Positions 53,287 to 62,362 of a stretch of 64,000 nt of DNA are shown here, in pieces; position 1 is the stretch's first letter; every line of letters starts with the position of its first letter. The translations under genes were made by a program, and so were the position numbers. Source of the stretch: an uncultured Nitrospira sp. (GTDB taxonomy: Bacteria; Nitrospirota; Nitrospiria; Nitrospirales; Nitrospiraceae). Where the stretch lies: assembly GCA_902500775.1 (NCBI GenBank), contig CABVRZ010000022.1, positions 1 to 64,000 on the forward strand, read 5' to 3'. The notes beneath the pieces were generated by a model. That model was given only the letters and a program-made list of their open reading frames with translations, made no database searches and had not been told where the DNA came from.

Positions 53287-53508
53287 ATGCTCCCAACAAT
53301 CATGGAAAGGCGAGGAGGCTGGTCTTGGGTGGTGGCCCTCGTAATTGGGACCGGAATTGTAAACGTGACTGGATGTGCGATGGATCCCCCAAAGCCGGTA
53401 TCAACCGTGACCCCGGAACAGGTCAAGAGCAATGCCGATAAATCGTTTGAGAAACTCAAACAAGAGGAGAAGAACCGCACAGTTGGTTCTGGGGCAGCGT
53501 CCTATTGA
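53287..53508 (+). CDS. Small lipoprotein
   Basis: 73 residues. Signal sequence ending NVTGC at about residue 30 (lipobox), then a short Pro/Thr/Lys-rich tail (MDPPKPVSTVTPEQVKSN). Strong AAGGAGGAG site. It converges with the MFS gene, ends overlapping by seven bases. Function unknown. Confidence 0.7.
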   Translation: MLPTIMERRGGWSWVVALVIGTGIVNVTGCAMDPPKPVSTVTPEQVKSNADKSFEKLKQEEKNRTVGSGAASY

Positions 53509-54911
53509 TGGAGACTGGTCGATCGCCGCGAGAAATGTCGTAACGGTTTCAAGAACGGTAGCTCCCATAGCAATCGTCGGTGAGCACGTTGTTCAACTTG
53601 ACGAGACTCGTGAAAGGTCTGGAGAAGTGTGATTGAAACGATCAGGCGGAGCAGACCGGAGAGGAAAAAGATAAACGGCAGATTAGATGCAGGTTCCAAG
53701 TGAATGGGACCAAGATGGATCGTACTTGGTATCCTGCCGATCAACAGGCTTCCAGCTACGGTTCCGAGCGCCCATCCGATGGCGTTAACGATGCTTGAAA
53801 TGGCGACGGCCTTTCCACGATCTACTGGGTGTACCGCATCAAAGACGTAATTGTTCAATCCAAGACCTAGTCCTGCCCAGATCACACCGCCGAAGAAATT
53901 CACCGTGACGAGAAACAGCCAGGCATTGCTGACCAGATAGAGCATCGGAAGAAATGCGACGATGAGCCCGGTGAAGGTGAGCAACGCTTTGTTGCCAAAC
54001 CGATCGCTGAACTGTCCCCAAGCTGGAAGAGTCACAAATTGACCAAGAATGCCTGCCGCGATCCAAGTTCCATATTGCCAATGCGAGAGGTGGAGATCCT
54101 GAAGTAGGTAGAGGACGAAGAATGGACCGGCAATCAGGACAGCGGCATGCATAAGCCCTGAAAACAGCAAAAAGTGGCGAAAGTTGTCGGAAACGCCGGT
54201 GTGAAGAAAGTCCAGAAAACCTGTGGGGGTGTGATGAGGCTGATGCTGAGAGAACGTGGTGACTGTTCTAATTAGAATGGCCGATGTGCTCCGGCAGAGC
54301 CCTGCAGTCAGGAAGATGATCGTAAAGCCGATCCATAGTAGGTCGTGCTTTTCAAAGAGACTCAGCAAGACTCCAGCCGAACAGAGCCCCAAAAGGCTCG
54401 TGATGGCAACCACTCGTGACCGTCTGGCGAAGTAGGCTCCCCGCTCATTGGGGTCCAGTAATTCGGTAATGAGACTGTTCCAAGCCGGGGAAGTGAAGTG
54501 GGTACAAATGAAATAGACTGCCACACCAAGAATGAGTAGCCAGGGGCCATGCTCTGGCCAGCATAAGGGCAATACCAGGATCGGGACCCAGGAAACGGAT
54601 TGGCCAATAATGCCCCAGTAGACTTGGGATGCTTGGCTTGGGAACCAATGCGAGATTTTGACCGAAACCAGCTGGGCCCAGGTACCGAGTAACTGGGGAA
54701 TGGCCGAGAGGATACTGAGCTGAAATGGTGTTGCGGAGAGGAGAAGCGCGAAGGCCGAAAGGTACTGTTCGCCTCCTCCCTGGGCAACGGCTTGGAACAT
54801 CCCATCGCGAATGCCGAAACGCCGGCCGGATTCATGTGGGTCTAACGGTGTGGGGTGGCTGTGACGAATGAGTTCCGCTGAATGCAAAGAGGGCGCTGGT
54901 TGATCAGTCAT
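53502..54911 (-). CDS. MFS transporter
   Basis: 469 residues, twelve predicted helices, no signal peptide. N-terminal 35 residues soluble. Signature region between helices 2 and 3 is degenerate; PAWNSLITELLDPNERGAYFARRSR resembles the MFS A-like motif. Substrate unknown. No ribosome binding site; a promoter -35 TTGTGC/-10 TAAAGT on the minus strand lies about 20-45 nt upstream. Confidence 0.85.
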   Translation of the reverse strand: MTDQPAPSLHSAELIRHSHPTPLDPHESGRRFGIRDGMFQAVAQGGGEQYLSAFALLLSATPFQLSILSAIPQLLGTWAQLVSVKISHWFPSQASQVYWGIIGQSVSWVPILVLPLCWPEHGPWLLILGVAVYFICTHFTSPAWNSLITELLDPNERGAYFARRSRVVAITSLLGLCSAGVLLSLFEKHDLLWIGFTIIFLTAGLCRSTSAILIRTVTTFSQHQPHHTPTGFLDFLHTGVSDNFRHFLLFSGLMHAAVLIAGPFFVLYLLQDLHLSHWQYGTWIAAGILGQFVTLPAWGQFSDRFGNKALLTFTGLIVAFLPMLYLVSNAWLFLVTVNFFGGVIWAGLGLGLNNYVFDAVHPVDRGKAVAISSIVNAIGWALGTVAGSLLIGRIPSTIHLGPIHLEPASNLPFIFFLSGLLRLIVSITLLQTFHESRQVEQRAHRRLLWELPFLKPLRHFSRRSTSLHQ

Positions 54912-54980
54912 ACGACAAGGCTGTGATCACTTTACCACACCCCTCACCTGGCACAAGGTTTGAATGATGACCCCATGAGA

Positions 54981-55009
54981 TTGACCGGTAGGATCCATGT
55001 CAGTACCAT
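54981..55009 (+). promoter_or_regulatory. Promoter predicting a leaderless transcript
   Basis: -35 TTGACC (54981-54986), 17-nt spacer, -10 TACCAT (55004-55009), ATG 8 nt later at 55018, no Shine-Dalgarno. -10 matches TAnnnT only. Confidence 0.45.
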
Positions 55010-55017
55010 GATCCTCT

Positions 55018-55665
55018 ATGATCTCTGATTTCGTTGCATGGCGAGGATTAGAAGGCTGCATGGTGGCAATTATTCTGTCTTCTGCTCTTTTCTATCAGCA
55101 GGTAGGTGAGGCAAAAGACCTCCTTCCACTGAAGGAACAGGAATCGACGGAGGTGGGGGCAACTCAGAGTCCCTCATTTGATCATCAGGAGCAGGGGATC
55201 CCGCAGTCGCTCTTTACCTGGATCAAGATGGCCAAAGCCTTTGAGGTGGAATGGGATTCGTTTGGGAGAAAAGGCTGGTACACACAAGATCCGCGTCTCA
55301 AGCCAATCGAACCTCGATCGGTCTTTCCGCCGGAAACCCCAGCCATTTATCTTGTCTTTGAAGTGGCTCCTCTCGAAGACCCGACCCAATTTGGAGTGCA
55401 ATGGTACCGAGAGGAGTCAAATGGTCAAGTGCGGGAGAGACTGTTGGGCAAGGATGTCTTGGAACTTCCCGGACATGAACGGTACGGATATTTGGAAATG
55501 ACACGATCAGGCGATCGATGGAGTAGTGGCAACTACGTGGCAAAGATTTATATCGCGCCGATAGGACAACAACCGTTTCATGCCGTCAATCAGGTTGGCT
55601 TGATGCGTTTTCGTATCACCCATCGTGAGGTTGGTGCGTCATCTGAACAAGAAGCGATCAGGTAG
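55018..55665 (+). CDS. Exported protein of unknown function (DUF2914-like)
   Basis: 215 residues with an N-terminal hydrophobic signal (VAIILSSALFYQQVGEA) then a beta-rich domain ending NQVGLMRFRITHRE. FPPETPAIYLVFEVAPL and YREESNGQVRERLLGKDVLELPG resemble DUF2914-like or carbohydrate-binding folds; not certain. Followed after 21 nt by the 94-aa gene, likely one operon. Confidence 0.65.
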   Translation: MISDFVAWRGLEGCMVAIILSSALFYQQVGEAKDLLPLKEQESTEVGATQSPSFDHQEQGIPQSLFTWIKMAKAFEVEWDSFGRKGWYTQDPRLKPIEPRSVFPPETPAIYLVFEVAPLEDPTQFGVQWYREESNGQVRERLLGKDVLELPGHERYGYLEMTRSGDRWSSGNYVAKIYIAPIGQQPFHAVNQVGLMRFRITHREVGASSEQEAIR

Positions 55666-55686
55666 GTTTCGAATTAGAGGAGGTAT

Positions 55687-55971
55687 ATGGGAGAGCGTCT
55701 GAAGATTACAGATCCAGAAAAACTGGCCTTGCTCTATGAGCGATTTCGTGATGTGTGTTTAGTAGAGAAAGAAGTCTGGAAAGAGATTTTTATGCCGCGC
55801 GATGTCTCGCAGGGACCGGTGCGAACCAACATTCAAGAACGATATGAAGTCGAGATCAATGATCCTGGGATTGAGGCAACGCTCGAAGCGAATATCGTGT
55901 TGGGGGCGCAGGCGCTAGGAGCCGCCATTCAAGAGTACCATGAACATCTCGCATTTTATCGAAACGCGTGA
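55687..55971 (+). CDS. Conserved small protein, 94 aa
   Basis: Unrecognised. MGERLKITDPEKLALLYERFRDVCLVEKEVWKEIF suggests two helices, then a Gly/Ala-rich segment and HEHLAFYRNA. GAGGAGG site 5 nt from ATG. The stop lies within a 12-bp hairpin. Confidence 0.65.
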   Translation: MGERLKITDPEKLALLYERFRDVCLVEKEVWKEIFMPRDVSQGPVRTNIQERYEVEINDPGIEATLEANIVLGAQALGAAIQEYHEHLAFYRNA

Positions 55972-55996
55972 CACCCACGAGGTTGTGGGTGTCACG
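55967..55996. terminator. Strong hairpin between convergent genes
   Basis: CGTGACACCCAC (55967-55978), loop GAGGTT, GTGGGTGTCACG (55985-55996): a perfect 12-bp stem. It lies between the stops of the 94-aa gene and htpX, so it could stop transcription from both sides. No T run follows, so it is a hairpin of terminator type only by position. Confidence 0.6.
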
Positions 55997-56010
55997 ACCA
56001 GTCATCGGCG

Positions 56011-56931
56011 TTAGGCAGTCAGTCGTTGCAATGCTTCGATTCGTGCCTCGATCGGTGGATGTGTTGCAAAGAGATGCATCACGCCAGATGTGTTCCCGGA
56101 AATCTTCATCGTGGCGAGCGCATCTTGGCCCTGGTATTGGAATTGGGTACGGTTGACCCAGCGGTCAATGCCGCGAAGGGCGTTGATCATCGCTTCCTTG
56201 CCGTAGACCTTGGCTGAGAAAGCATCAGCCGCGAATTCACGGCGGCGAGAATGCCAGCTCACGACCAGCATGGCGAGGAAGGACAAGACGACCTGCAGGA
56301 AGATATACACCACGAACGCCAGAATGGGATTGCCGGTGTTTCCCTCTTCCCGGTCTCCATGTGGCTGCCCAACGAGTTGCGAGAGAAAGTTGCTGATGTA
56401 AAAGACGAAAGTGTTCATCAATCCGGAGAGTACGGTGGTGGTAAACATATCGCCGTTGTAGACATGGCCCATCTCGTGGGCAAGGACGGCCTTCACCTCA
56501 TCTTCCTTGAGGTTCTGGAGAAGACCGGTGGAGACGGCAACCATCGAGTTATTCTTACTGGGGCCGGTCGCAAAGGCATTAGGATCAGGGGAGTCATAGA
56601 TCCATACTTCCGGCATGGTGATGTGGAGCCGTTGGGCGATCTCCTGAACCGATCCATAGATGACCTGCTCAGCGTGCGACCGAGGCTGAGTGATTTGTTC
56701 ACAGTTGAGCATGGCTCGCGCCATTTGCTTGGAAAAGGCCAAGCTGATGAAGGCGCCGCCAAACCCGATCACCAATGCCCAGACCAGCAGCTGCTGGTTA
56801 TAGATTCCCCGCACGTCGATGCCAAATGCGGGTAGGACGACGTTGACCAATAGGGTGGCTGTCAGCGACAGCGTAATATAGATCAGAAAGTTTGCAATGA
56901 GAAACAGGCCGATGCCCTTAAGCCACTTCAT
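56011..56931 (-). CDS. htpX: Zinc metalloprotease HtpX
   Basis: 306-residue inner-membrane M48 protease in membrane protein quality control. Two transmembrane helices near the N-terminus and two more in the second half, HEMGH active site in VLAHEMGHVYNGD near 152, and downstream Glu in RREFAADAFSAK. Start at 56931 has AAGGAGG; upstream in-frame residues are not part of the protein. Confidence 0.92.
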   Translation of the reverse strand: MKWLKGIGLFLIANFLIYITLSLTATLLVNVVLPAFGIDVRGIYNQQLLVWALVIGFGGAFISLAFSKQMARAMLNCEQITQPRSHAEQVIYGSVQEIAQRLHITMPEVWIYDSPDPNAFATGPSKNNSMVAVSTGLLQNLKEDEVKAVLAHEMGHVYNGDMFTTTVLSGLMNTFVFYISNFLSQLVGQPHGDREEGNTGNPILAFVVYIFLQVVLSFLAMLVVSWHSRRREFAADAFSAKVYGKEAMINALRGIDRWVNRTQFQYQGQDALATMKISGNTSGVMHLFATHPPIEARIEALQRLTA

Positions 56932-57108
56932 GGAGATCCTCCTTGGCGATGTGAGTTCGCCTATGTACCCAACCGACGCCAAAACACGCTGTATTATACA
57001 CAAATCATTCTTTTGGAGTTGCAGCATTCACCAATCATTGATTCCAACAAATAAGGATGGGTTACCGAAAGTCAAGGTGTGCGAACTCACTGAAAGTACG
57101 GCGTAAAG

Positions 57109-57137
57109 TTGACCATTTCTAGCTGTTCCTGTTAGAA
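57109..57137 (+). promoter_or_regulatory. Promoter predicting a leaderless transcript of the cupredoxin operon
   Basis: -35 TTGACC (57109-57114), 17-nt spacer, -10 TTAGAA (57132-57137), ATG 7 nt later at 57145. No ribosome binding site. Confidence 0.5.
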
Positions 57138-57144
57138 AGTTCTC

Positions 57145-57582
57145 ATGAGAGTCATCCGGAAGCCGTATAGTGGGTTTAGCACGGCGGGATGGCTCATCGC
57201 TGTATTGGTAGCAATGAGGCCGTCCGTTGCCAGTTCAGAGCAAGGTCCACCGATCGTCGTTCCCATTTCGCCGGATGGGGTTCAGCGTGCCACGATCATT
57301 CTCGACAGCTACTCCTACTCACCGAGCCATCTGGTCGTAGAGAGCGGGCAGCCTGTTGAGCTGACTCTTTCGAGTATTACCACCCTCACACCACACAACT
57401 TTATCGTTCATGAACCCTCGAATGGTCTTGCGATCGAGCAGGATGTTGGAGCTGGGAAAACCGCTATGGTTCGATTTGTTCCAACGCAGCCCAGCCGCGT
57501 TGGATTCTATTGCGACAAACGATTATGGCCTATGCCGAGTCATCGAGAGAAGGGAATGCAAGGAGTACTGGAAGTTAGGTGA
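57145..57582 (+). CDS. Exported cupredoxin-like copper protein
   Basis: 145 residues with a signal peptide ending about residue 32 (SVASSE). Ligands of a type 1 copper site appear in order: His (TPHNFIVH, about 84), Cys (FYCDKRL, about 123), His (MPSHREKG, about 133) and Met (about 137). Cys-to-His spacing is longer than in most plastocyanin-like proteins, so the site may be unusual. Its TGA overlaps the ATG of the next gene. Confidence 0.75.
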   Translation: MRVIRKPYSGFSTAGWLIAVLVAMRPSVASSEQGPPIVVPISPDGVQRATIILDSYSYSPSHLVVESGQPVELTLSSITTLTPHNFIVHEPSNGLAIEQDVGAGKTAMVRFVPTQPSRVGFYCDKRLWPMPSHREKGMQGVLEVR

Positions 57583-58637
57583 TGGATCGCTCCTCAGTAA
57601 TTGACTCATCCAAAAAGAAGGTTTTGCTCCGAGACCTTCTGAAGCAGGTCTCACGTCTGTTTTACACGACGTTGGCGGTAGTACCCGCAAATGTACGTGA
57701 TCAGGTAGGATTAGCATATCTCTTCGCGCGAGCTGCTGATACGATCGCCGATGCCGAACTCATCGATCGACCGCGTCGACTCGGTTTTCTTTACCTCCTC
57801 AGAGAGCAGTTTGTCAGTGAGCATATTGACTGGGAGCAGATTCGGTCTATTCAACAGTCCGTTGGGTCGGTGCAACAGGATTCAGCGGAACGGGTTCTAC
57901 TTCAACGGTTGGATGAGTGTTTCCAAATGTTTCAGGCCTGTGCATTGGATGACCAGCATCGGATTCGGCAAGTTATAGTCACCCTGACGCAGGGAATGGA
58001 AACGGATCTGAATACCTTTCCCGGTGCCTCTTCTGGCGAACTGACCGCACTCAAGACCAGCGATGATCTCGACCGCTATACCTACTCAGTGGCCGGTTGC
58101 GTCGGAGAATTTTGGACAGGGTTGATGTGTGCTCATCGCAAGGCTCTTGCAGATTGGGATGTGCAACAGATGTCCGCGAGAGGGATACGATTTGGAAAGG
58201 GTTTGCAGTTGACGAACATTGTCAAAGATATCGCCCATGATTTGCAGAAGGGGCGATGTTACATCCCCGAAACGATGTTGACTGAAGTGGGACTCAAGCC
58301 ACACGATCTCTTGTATCAGGAAAGTCTTCCTAGCCTCAGACCTGTGCTGAGCAAGCTTGTTCGCCTAGCGGTGGAGCACCTGGACCAGGGATGGGCCTAT
58401 ACGATGGCGATTCCACGCTATGAAACAAGATTGCGGCTCTCCTGCATGTGGCCGATTCTTTCAGCTGGCGAATCACTCAAACTCGTTATGAATTCACCCG
58501 ATCTCTTGAATCCTGCCGTGAAAGTCAAAATTCCCCGTAGCAAGGTTTACCAGATGATGGCCATGACAACAGGGACAGTTGCCTGTGGCTATGCAGGCAC
58601 TGCGTACTGGGGGCATTTGCGCAAACAGATCGTGTGA
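57582..58637 (+). CDS. Squalene/phytoene synthase family protein
   Basis: 351-residue prenyl-condensing enzyme. First Asp motif ARAADTIADAEL (DTIAD) and second QLTNIVKDIAHDLQKGRCYIP conserved. Catalyses head-to-head coupling of two prenyl diphosphates (squalene, phytoene or a hydroxysqualene precursor). Overlaps the cupredoxin gene by TGATG. C-terminal hydrophobic segment may anchor it to the membrane. Product unknown; hopanoid or carotenoid genes are not in view. Confidence 0.88.
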   Translation: MDRSSVIDSSKKKVLLRDLLKQVSRLFYTTLAVVPANVRDQVGLAYLFARAADTIADAELIDRPRRLGFLYLLREQFVSEHIDWEQIRSIQQSVGSVQQDSAERVLLQRLDECFQMFQACALDDQHRIRQVIVTLTQGMETDLNTFPGASSGELTALKTSDDLDRYTYSVAGCVGEFWTGLMCAHRKALADWDVQQMSARGIRFGKGLQLTNIVKDIAHDLQKGRCYIPETMLTEVGLKPHDLLYQESLPSLRPVLSKLVRLAVEHLDQGWAYTMAIPRYETRLRLSCMWPILSAGESLKLVMNSPDLLNPAVKVKIPRSKVYQMMAMTTGTVACGYAGTAYWGHLRKQIV

Positions 58638-58643
58638 TTTGGT

Positions 58644-58871
58644 CTACTTTTTCTGCGGTTCAAGAAGTTTGTCGCCTTTTTTGAAGACGGCGTAGATGGC
58701 CTGGGACGGGCAAGCATCGAGGCATAACCGGCAACTTTCGAGGCACCGTGACGGATCGAACTTGTACGGCGGGGTCGAGAGCCATGCGCTGGTCGGGCAA
58801 ATCGGGACACAGACAGCCTGGTGGGTACAGCGGTCGGGATGACGGACGAGGTGATCGCGAATGACCAGCAT
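58644..58871 (-). CDS. Ferredoxin-like 4Fe-4S protein
   Basis: 75 residues from ATG 58871 with AAGGAG 8 nt upstream. Two Cys clusters: CTHQAVCVPICP and CLESCRLCLDACP, like two 4Fe-4S clusters. A longer version starting at 58946 is possible but lacks a site. Last gene of a four-gene minus-strand operon with another ferredoxin and a zinc protein; may carry electrons. Confidence 0.8.
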   Translation of the reverse strand: MLVIRDHLVRHPDRCTHQAVCVPICPTSAWLSTPPYKFDPSRCLESCRLCLDACPSQAIYAVFKKGDKLLEPQKK

Positions 58872-58936
58872 GGGTTTGACTCCTTCGAAGAGACCTTGCG
58901 AGAAGATCTCGAACATATTTTTATTCGGGAGACTGC

Positions 58937-59350
58937 TCACTTCCATTCCATTACGAGTGCTTTAAGCCGATCCTTGAGTTCGGGAATCTGTTCCACGTTA
59001 TTGTGAATCGCGCCTAAAATCTTTTCCACTCTTGCGGATTTCAACGCGTCTTTATCTCTTTTCACCAGCCGATCATACTCCGCATAGGCGGCTGGGTGCG
59101 ACGGCTCCAGCAGTACCCGTGCATCAACAAGAGCTTGTCCGAGTGCCCAAGGTTCCGGCGCAAGCGGAGGAACGGTGGTGTAGGTTGCGTCGGTAAAGAC
59201 GATGACTGCCGCACCAGGTTTGCCGGTCAACGGAACCACAGCCTGAATTGTTTTGCCTGCACAGGATTGCCAATCGAGCAGGAGGCCAGGGAACCGTTGT
59301 GTAAAGGCTACCTTTTCCATGTTGGCCTTCCATTTGTCTTCAGTGGACAT
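58937..59350 (-). CDS. Conserved protein in an Fe-S operon, unknown function
   Basis: 137 residues, no recognised family. MEKVAFTQRFPGLLLDWQSCAGKTIQAVVP ... VIVFTDATYTTVPPLAPEP and a helical C-terminus. ATG 59350 or ATG 59320 (GGAAGG at 5 nt) are possible starts. 22 bases after the thioredoxin-like ferredoxin gene; operon member. Confidence 0.6.
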   Translation of the reverse strand: MSTEDKWKANMEKVAFTQRFPGLLLDWQSCAGKTIQAVVPLTGKPGAAVIVFTDATYTTVPPLAPEPWALGQALVDARVLLEPSHPAAYAEYDRLVKRDKDALKSARVEKILGAIHNNVEQIPELKDRLKALVMEWK

Positions 59351-59372
59351 GTGGTCGGTAATAAATGGAGCG

Positions 59373-59726
59373 TTAACTCGTTTTGAGTGGCGGCAGCATT
59401 GCCGGAACCGGATGGTCAGGCATAAGCAGTCGTGTGACGATCTCACCCTTCATGACGTGCCGCTCCATGATCTCGGTCACGTCGGCTTCTGTCCCGACCC
59501 AGTACCAGACTCCTTCAGGATAGACCACCAGGCTGGGACCCAGATCACAGTGGTCAAGACAGCCGGCTTTGTTGGCTCGGACGAGCCCTTTGAGATTGAG
59601 CCGCTTGGTTTCGCTCTTGAAGTGGGCGTGAAGCTTTTCGGAGCCTAAATTAGCACAGCAGCCGCGAGGATCATCCTTCGGACGCTGGTTCGTACAGATG
59701 AAGATATGGCGTTGAAATGGTGGCAT
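59373..59726 (-). CDS. (2Fe-2S) thioredoxin-like ferredoxin
   Basis: 117 residues. Starts HIFICTNQRPKDDPRGCC, then VRANKAGCLDHCDLGPSLVVYPEGVWY: two Cys pairs typical of thioredoxin-fold 2Fe-2S ferredoxins, as in NuoE-like proteins. Second gene of the operon, 14 bases downstream of the zinc-ribbon gene. Confidence 0.82.
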   Translation of the reverse strand: MPPFQRHIFICTNQRPKDDPRGCCANLGSEKLHAHFKSETKRLNLKGLVRANKAGCLDHCDLGPSLVVYPEGVWYWVGTEADVTEIMERHVMKGEIVTRLLMPDHPVPAMLPPLKTS

Positions 59727-59740
59727 GGTACAAATCCGAA

Positions 59741-60124
59741 TTACACCGGCATGGTCAAGGTATTGAGCCGTTCCATCAGCACGGTGACGTCGCGGTTGCT
59801 GAGGAACTGGGATGTCTGCTTAGGTGCGTCCAGAATCGTCCGAATTTCATATAAGCGTAGTGAGGCTCGCCTGAATTCGTCGGCTTTGGAGAGCTCAGAG
59901 ATAAAGCTAGCTCGCAGTTTATCGAATTCGGCAAGGATATCGCGGAAGTCTCGCTGGAGCTGTTTATGGAATGAACAGGATGTACAGTACCACCTCGGGT
60001 TCTGGTCCGACGATGGCGATAAACGATCATAGGGGCGTCCAAAAAAATCTTTTCCCAGCGACAATTTTGTCAGTGGCACATCAGGTGATCCACAGGCCTG
60101 ACATGAGTGATTCCAGTCGTCCAT
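59741..60124 (-). CDS. Zinc-ribbon plus coiled-coil protein
   Basis: 127 residues: CQACGSPDVPL ... RWYCTSCS forms a zinc ribbon, then a coiled-coil DFRDILAEFDKLRASFISELSKADEF. Start ATG 60124 has GAGGAGG. First gene of the Fe-S operon. Not recognised; it may regulate or assemble the others. Confidence 0.65.
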   Translation of the reverse strand: MDDWNHSCQACGSPDVPLTKLSLGKDFFGRPYDRLSPSSDQNPRWYCTSCSFHKQLQRDFRDILAEFDKLRASFISELSKADEFRRASLRLYEIRTILDAPKQTSQFLSNRDVTVLMERLNTLTMPV

Positions 60125-60242
60125 CTCTACCTCCTCACGACGATAGCAGAACATCTTACAACATGACTTTTGGGACTGTCCATGGTCCAGAATGTCTTTG
60201 GGAGCAACGCACCCTTCCCAAGTGAGGTGCAGAGGTCTGAGG

Positions 60243-60248
60243 TATAAT
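60243..60248 (+). promoter_or_regulatory. Perfect -10 box upstream of ald
   Basis: TATAAT at 60243-60248. No good -35 box at the normal distance, so an activator or weak -35 may be involved. Start near 60255. Confidence 0.45.
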
Positions 60249-60300
60249 TATATTGAGGCAATGGAGGTACCGGTGGTTAGCTGAAGGAGGTGACCTGAGG

Positions 60301-61404
60301 ATGGTGATCGGCATTCCAAAAGAAGTCAAAGATCATGAGTATCGCGTGAGCGTCACGCCCCAGAGTGCTACGATGTTGTGTCAGAAGGGGCACCAAGTCT
60401 GGGTTGAATCCTCGGCCGGTGTGGGGAGCGGGTTTACCGATGATGAATATCGTAAGGCCGGCGCTACGATCGCCGATTCAAAAGCCGAGGTCTTTGAGAA
60501 AGCGGAGTTGATCCTGAAAGTCAAGGAGCCGATGCTGTCTGAGTGTGCGCTCTTCCGTCCTGGTCATGCCTTGTTTACCTACTTGCATCTCGCCGCCATC
60601 CCGGATGTGACCAAAGAGCTGGTCAACCGCAAGATTACTGCTATTGCCTATGAGACGACTGAAGCCAAGGATGGGAGTCTTCCTATGTTGAAGCCAATGA
60701 GTGAGATCGCTGGGCGAATGTCGATCCAGATCGGTGCTCAATATCTCCAGAAAACACACGGGGGATGTGGCGTATTGTTGGGAGGGGTTCCTGGCGTCGA
60801 ACCGGGACGGGTGGTGGTCTTGGGCGCAGGAGTGGTCGGAGCCTCTGCCGTTCGTATGGCTGTGGGGTTAGGAGCACAGGTCACGGTCATTAATCTGGAT
60901 ATTGAACGGTTGCGGGCGCTTGATGATCAGTATCATGGGCGCATTGTTACTCGGGCCGCCAATCCCACGGCCATTGAAGAAGCCGTGCGCACGGCAGATC
61001 TGGTGATCGGTGCGGTGCTTGTTCCAGGTGCCAAGGCACCCAAGTTGGTCTCGCGTGCGCTCGTCTCACAGATGAGACCGGCTTCCGTGATCGTCGATGT
61101 GTCTGTTGATCAGGGCGGCTGTGTGGAGACAACCAGACCAACCACTCATTCCGATCCCGTGTACCTGGTAGATGGGGTGCTTCATTATTGTGTGGCAAAC
61201 ATGCCGGGAATCGTTCCTCGCACATCCACTTATGCTCTAACCAACGCAACCATGCCATATGTGATTCGCCTCGCCTCCGAGGGAGTAGAGCGAGCGATTC
61301 GTTCTGATCCTGGGTTGGCGAAGGGAGTCAACTTAAAAGAAGGGAAAGTGACGCATCCAGGTGTGGCAGAATCACATGGGTTGCCTTTTACCCCTCTCTT
61401 GTAA
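60301..61404 (+). CDS. ald: Alanine dehydrogenase
   Basis: 367-residue NAD-dependent enzyme interconverting L-alanine and pyruvate plus ammonia. N-terminus [20 protein letters not shown], Rossmann [22 protein letters not shown] near residue 170, and conserved C-terminal [17 protein letters not shown] 60301 preferred; upstream GGAGG at about 11 nt. Full length. Confidence 0.95.
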   Translation: MVIGIPKEVKDHEYRVSVTPQSATMLCQKGHQVWVESSAGVGSGFTDDEYRKAGATIADSKAEVFEKAELILKVKEPMLSECALFRPGHALFTYLHLAAIPDVTKELVNRKITAIAYETTEAKDGSLPMLKPMSEIAGRMSIQIGAQYLQKTHGGCGVLLGGVPGVEPGRVVVLGAGVVGASAVRMAVGLGAQVTVINLDIERLRALDDQYHGRIVTRAANPTAIEEAVRTADLVIGAVLVPGAKAPKLVSRALVSQMRPASVIVDVSVDQGGCVETTRPTTHSDPVYLVDGVLHYCVANMPGIVPRTSTYALTNATMPYVIRLASEGVERAIRSDPGLAKGVNLKEGKVTHPGVAESHGLPFTPLL

Positions 61405-61439
61405 GACAATTACGAACTCGGTTTACCGCTTGGTCTTGT

Positions 61440-61516
<77 letters not shown>

Positions 61517-62049
61517 CCCCAAGCGTGCTTGATAGCGAGGATCCTGCTTCTTCACAAGCAAGGTGAACGATAGCGGGGTTGATTCTTCCCCCTTCTCCAT
61601 TCACACAGTCAAGGTCAGGGTAGTTTGCATCGCTGGTCCTATTGGTACAGATCTCTCAGGACCGCAGGCTGCGGAGCAGATCCCTCAAGAGCTTGATTAA
61701 TGAAGAAATGTGTCTGGTGTGTATCGATGTTCCGTATCGGTCGGGGTACCGAGTTGATATCGTCTGTCATGATGATCCCGCTTCCAAATCAATAAGTTAC
61801 TTCTTTACAGGCTGCTTCGTAGAGTTTGTTGAGAGAGCAGCCGAGATGGGGTCTTTCAGGTCGTCCACCCCTGTTCCTGGTCTATTCCGATGTGTTTTGA
61901 CAAATAAACCCTCAAGAAATCTCGGCAGGATGACGACATAGTCAGGGCGTAGATTTTGTAAAAGGCGTGACGCCTCTCAAGAGGTGTGAGAATATCCGCA
62001 GAGCGGAGCCGCTGGGGCTCGTGGGATTTGAGGGCTCGAAGGGACAGGC
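61517..62049. other. Gene-free stretch downstream of tRNA-Pro
   Basis: 533 bases without a supported gene. An open frame at 61642-61941 shows no ribosome binding site and no recognisable family. No attachment-site duplicate of the tRNA end was found. Confidence 0.4.
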
Positions 62050-62346
62050 ATGACTCAACCCGCTGATGAGCTGTCGGTGCGGGCCCGTATTGTTGTGCAT
62101 GGTCGTGTTCAAGGGGTCGGGTTCCGTGCCTTTGCTGCGCGAGTGGCCATGGACCTTGAGCTGGTAGGTGGTGTGCGCAATCTTTTCGATGGCCGAGTTG
62201 AGGTTGACGTTGAGGGGACGCGGTCCGTGATCGATGTGCTTGAACATCAACTCAGGATCGGTCCTCCTTCTGCACGAGTCACGAGGATTGAGGCGGAGTG
62301 GGGAGTGGCGACTGGACAATATTCCACGTTTGATATTTGGTATTAG
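62050..62346 (+). CDS. acyP: Acylphosphatase
   Basis: 98 residues; hydrolyses acyl phosphates. Conserved GRVQGVGFRAFAA (catalytic Arg and loop) and VGGVRNLFDGRVEVDVEG (catalytic Asn). GAAGGGACA upstream. The gene is 16 nt before the sigma factor gene, so they may be co-transcribed. Confidence 0.92.
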   Translation: MTQPADELSVRARIVVHGRVQGVGFRAFAARVAMDLELVGGVRNLFDGRVEVDVEGTRSVIDVLEHQLRIGPPSARVTRIEAEWGVATGQYSTFDIWY

Positions 62347-62362
62347 CTCGTACTGAGGAACT

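Noticed and set aside
61642-61941. 99-codon open frame after tRNA-Pro
   Set aside because: No ribosome site and no recognisable domain; checked because tRNA genes are island insertion sites, but no integrase or duplicated tRNA end was seen.
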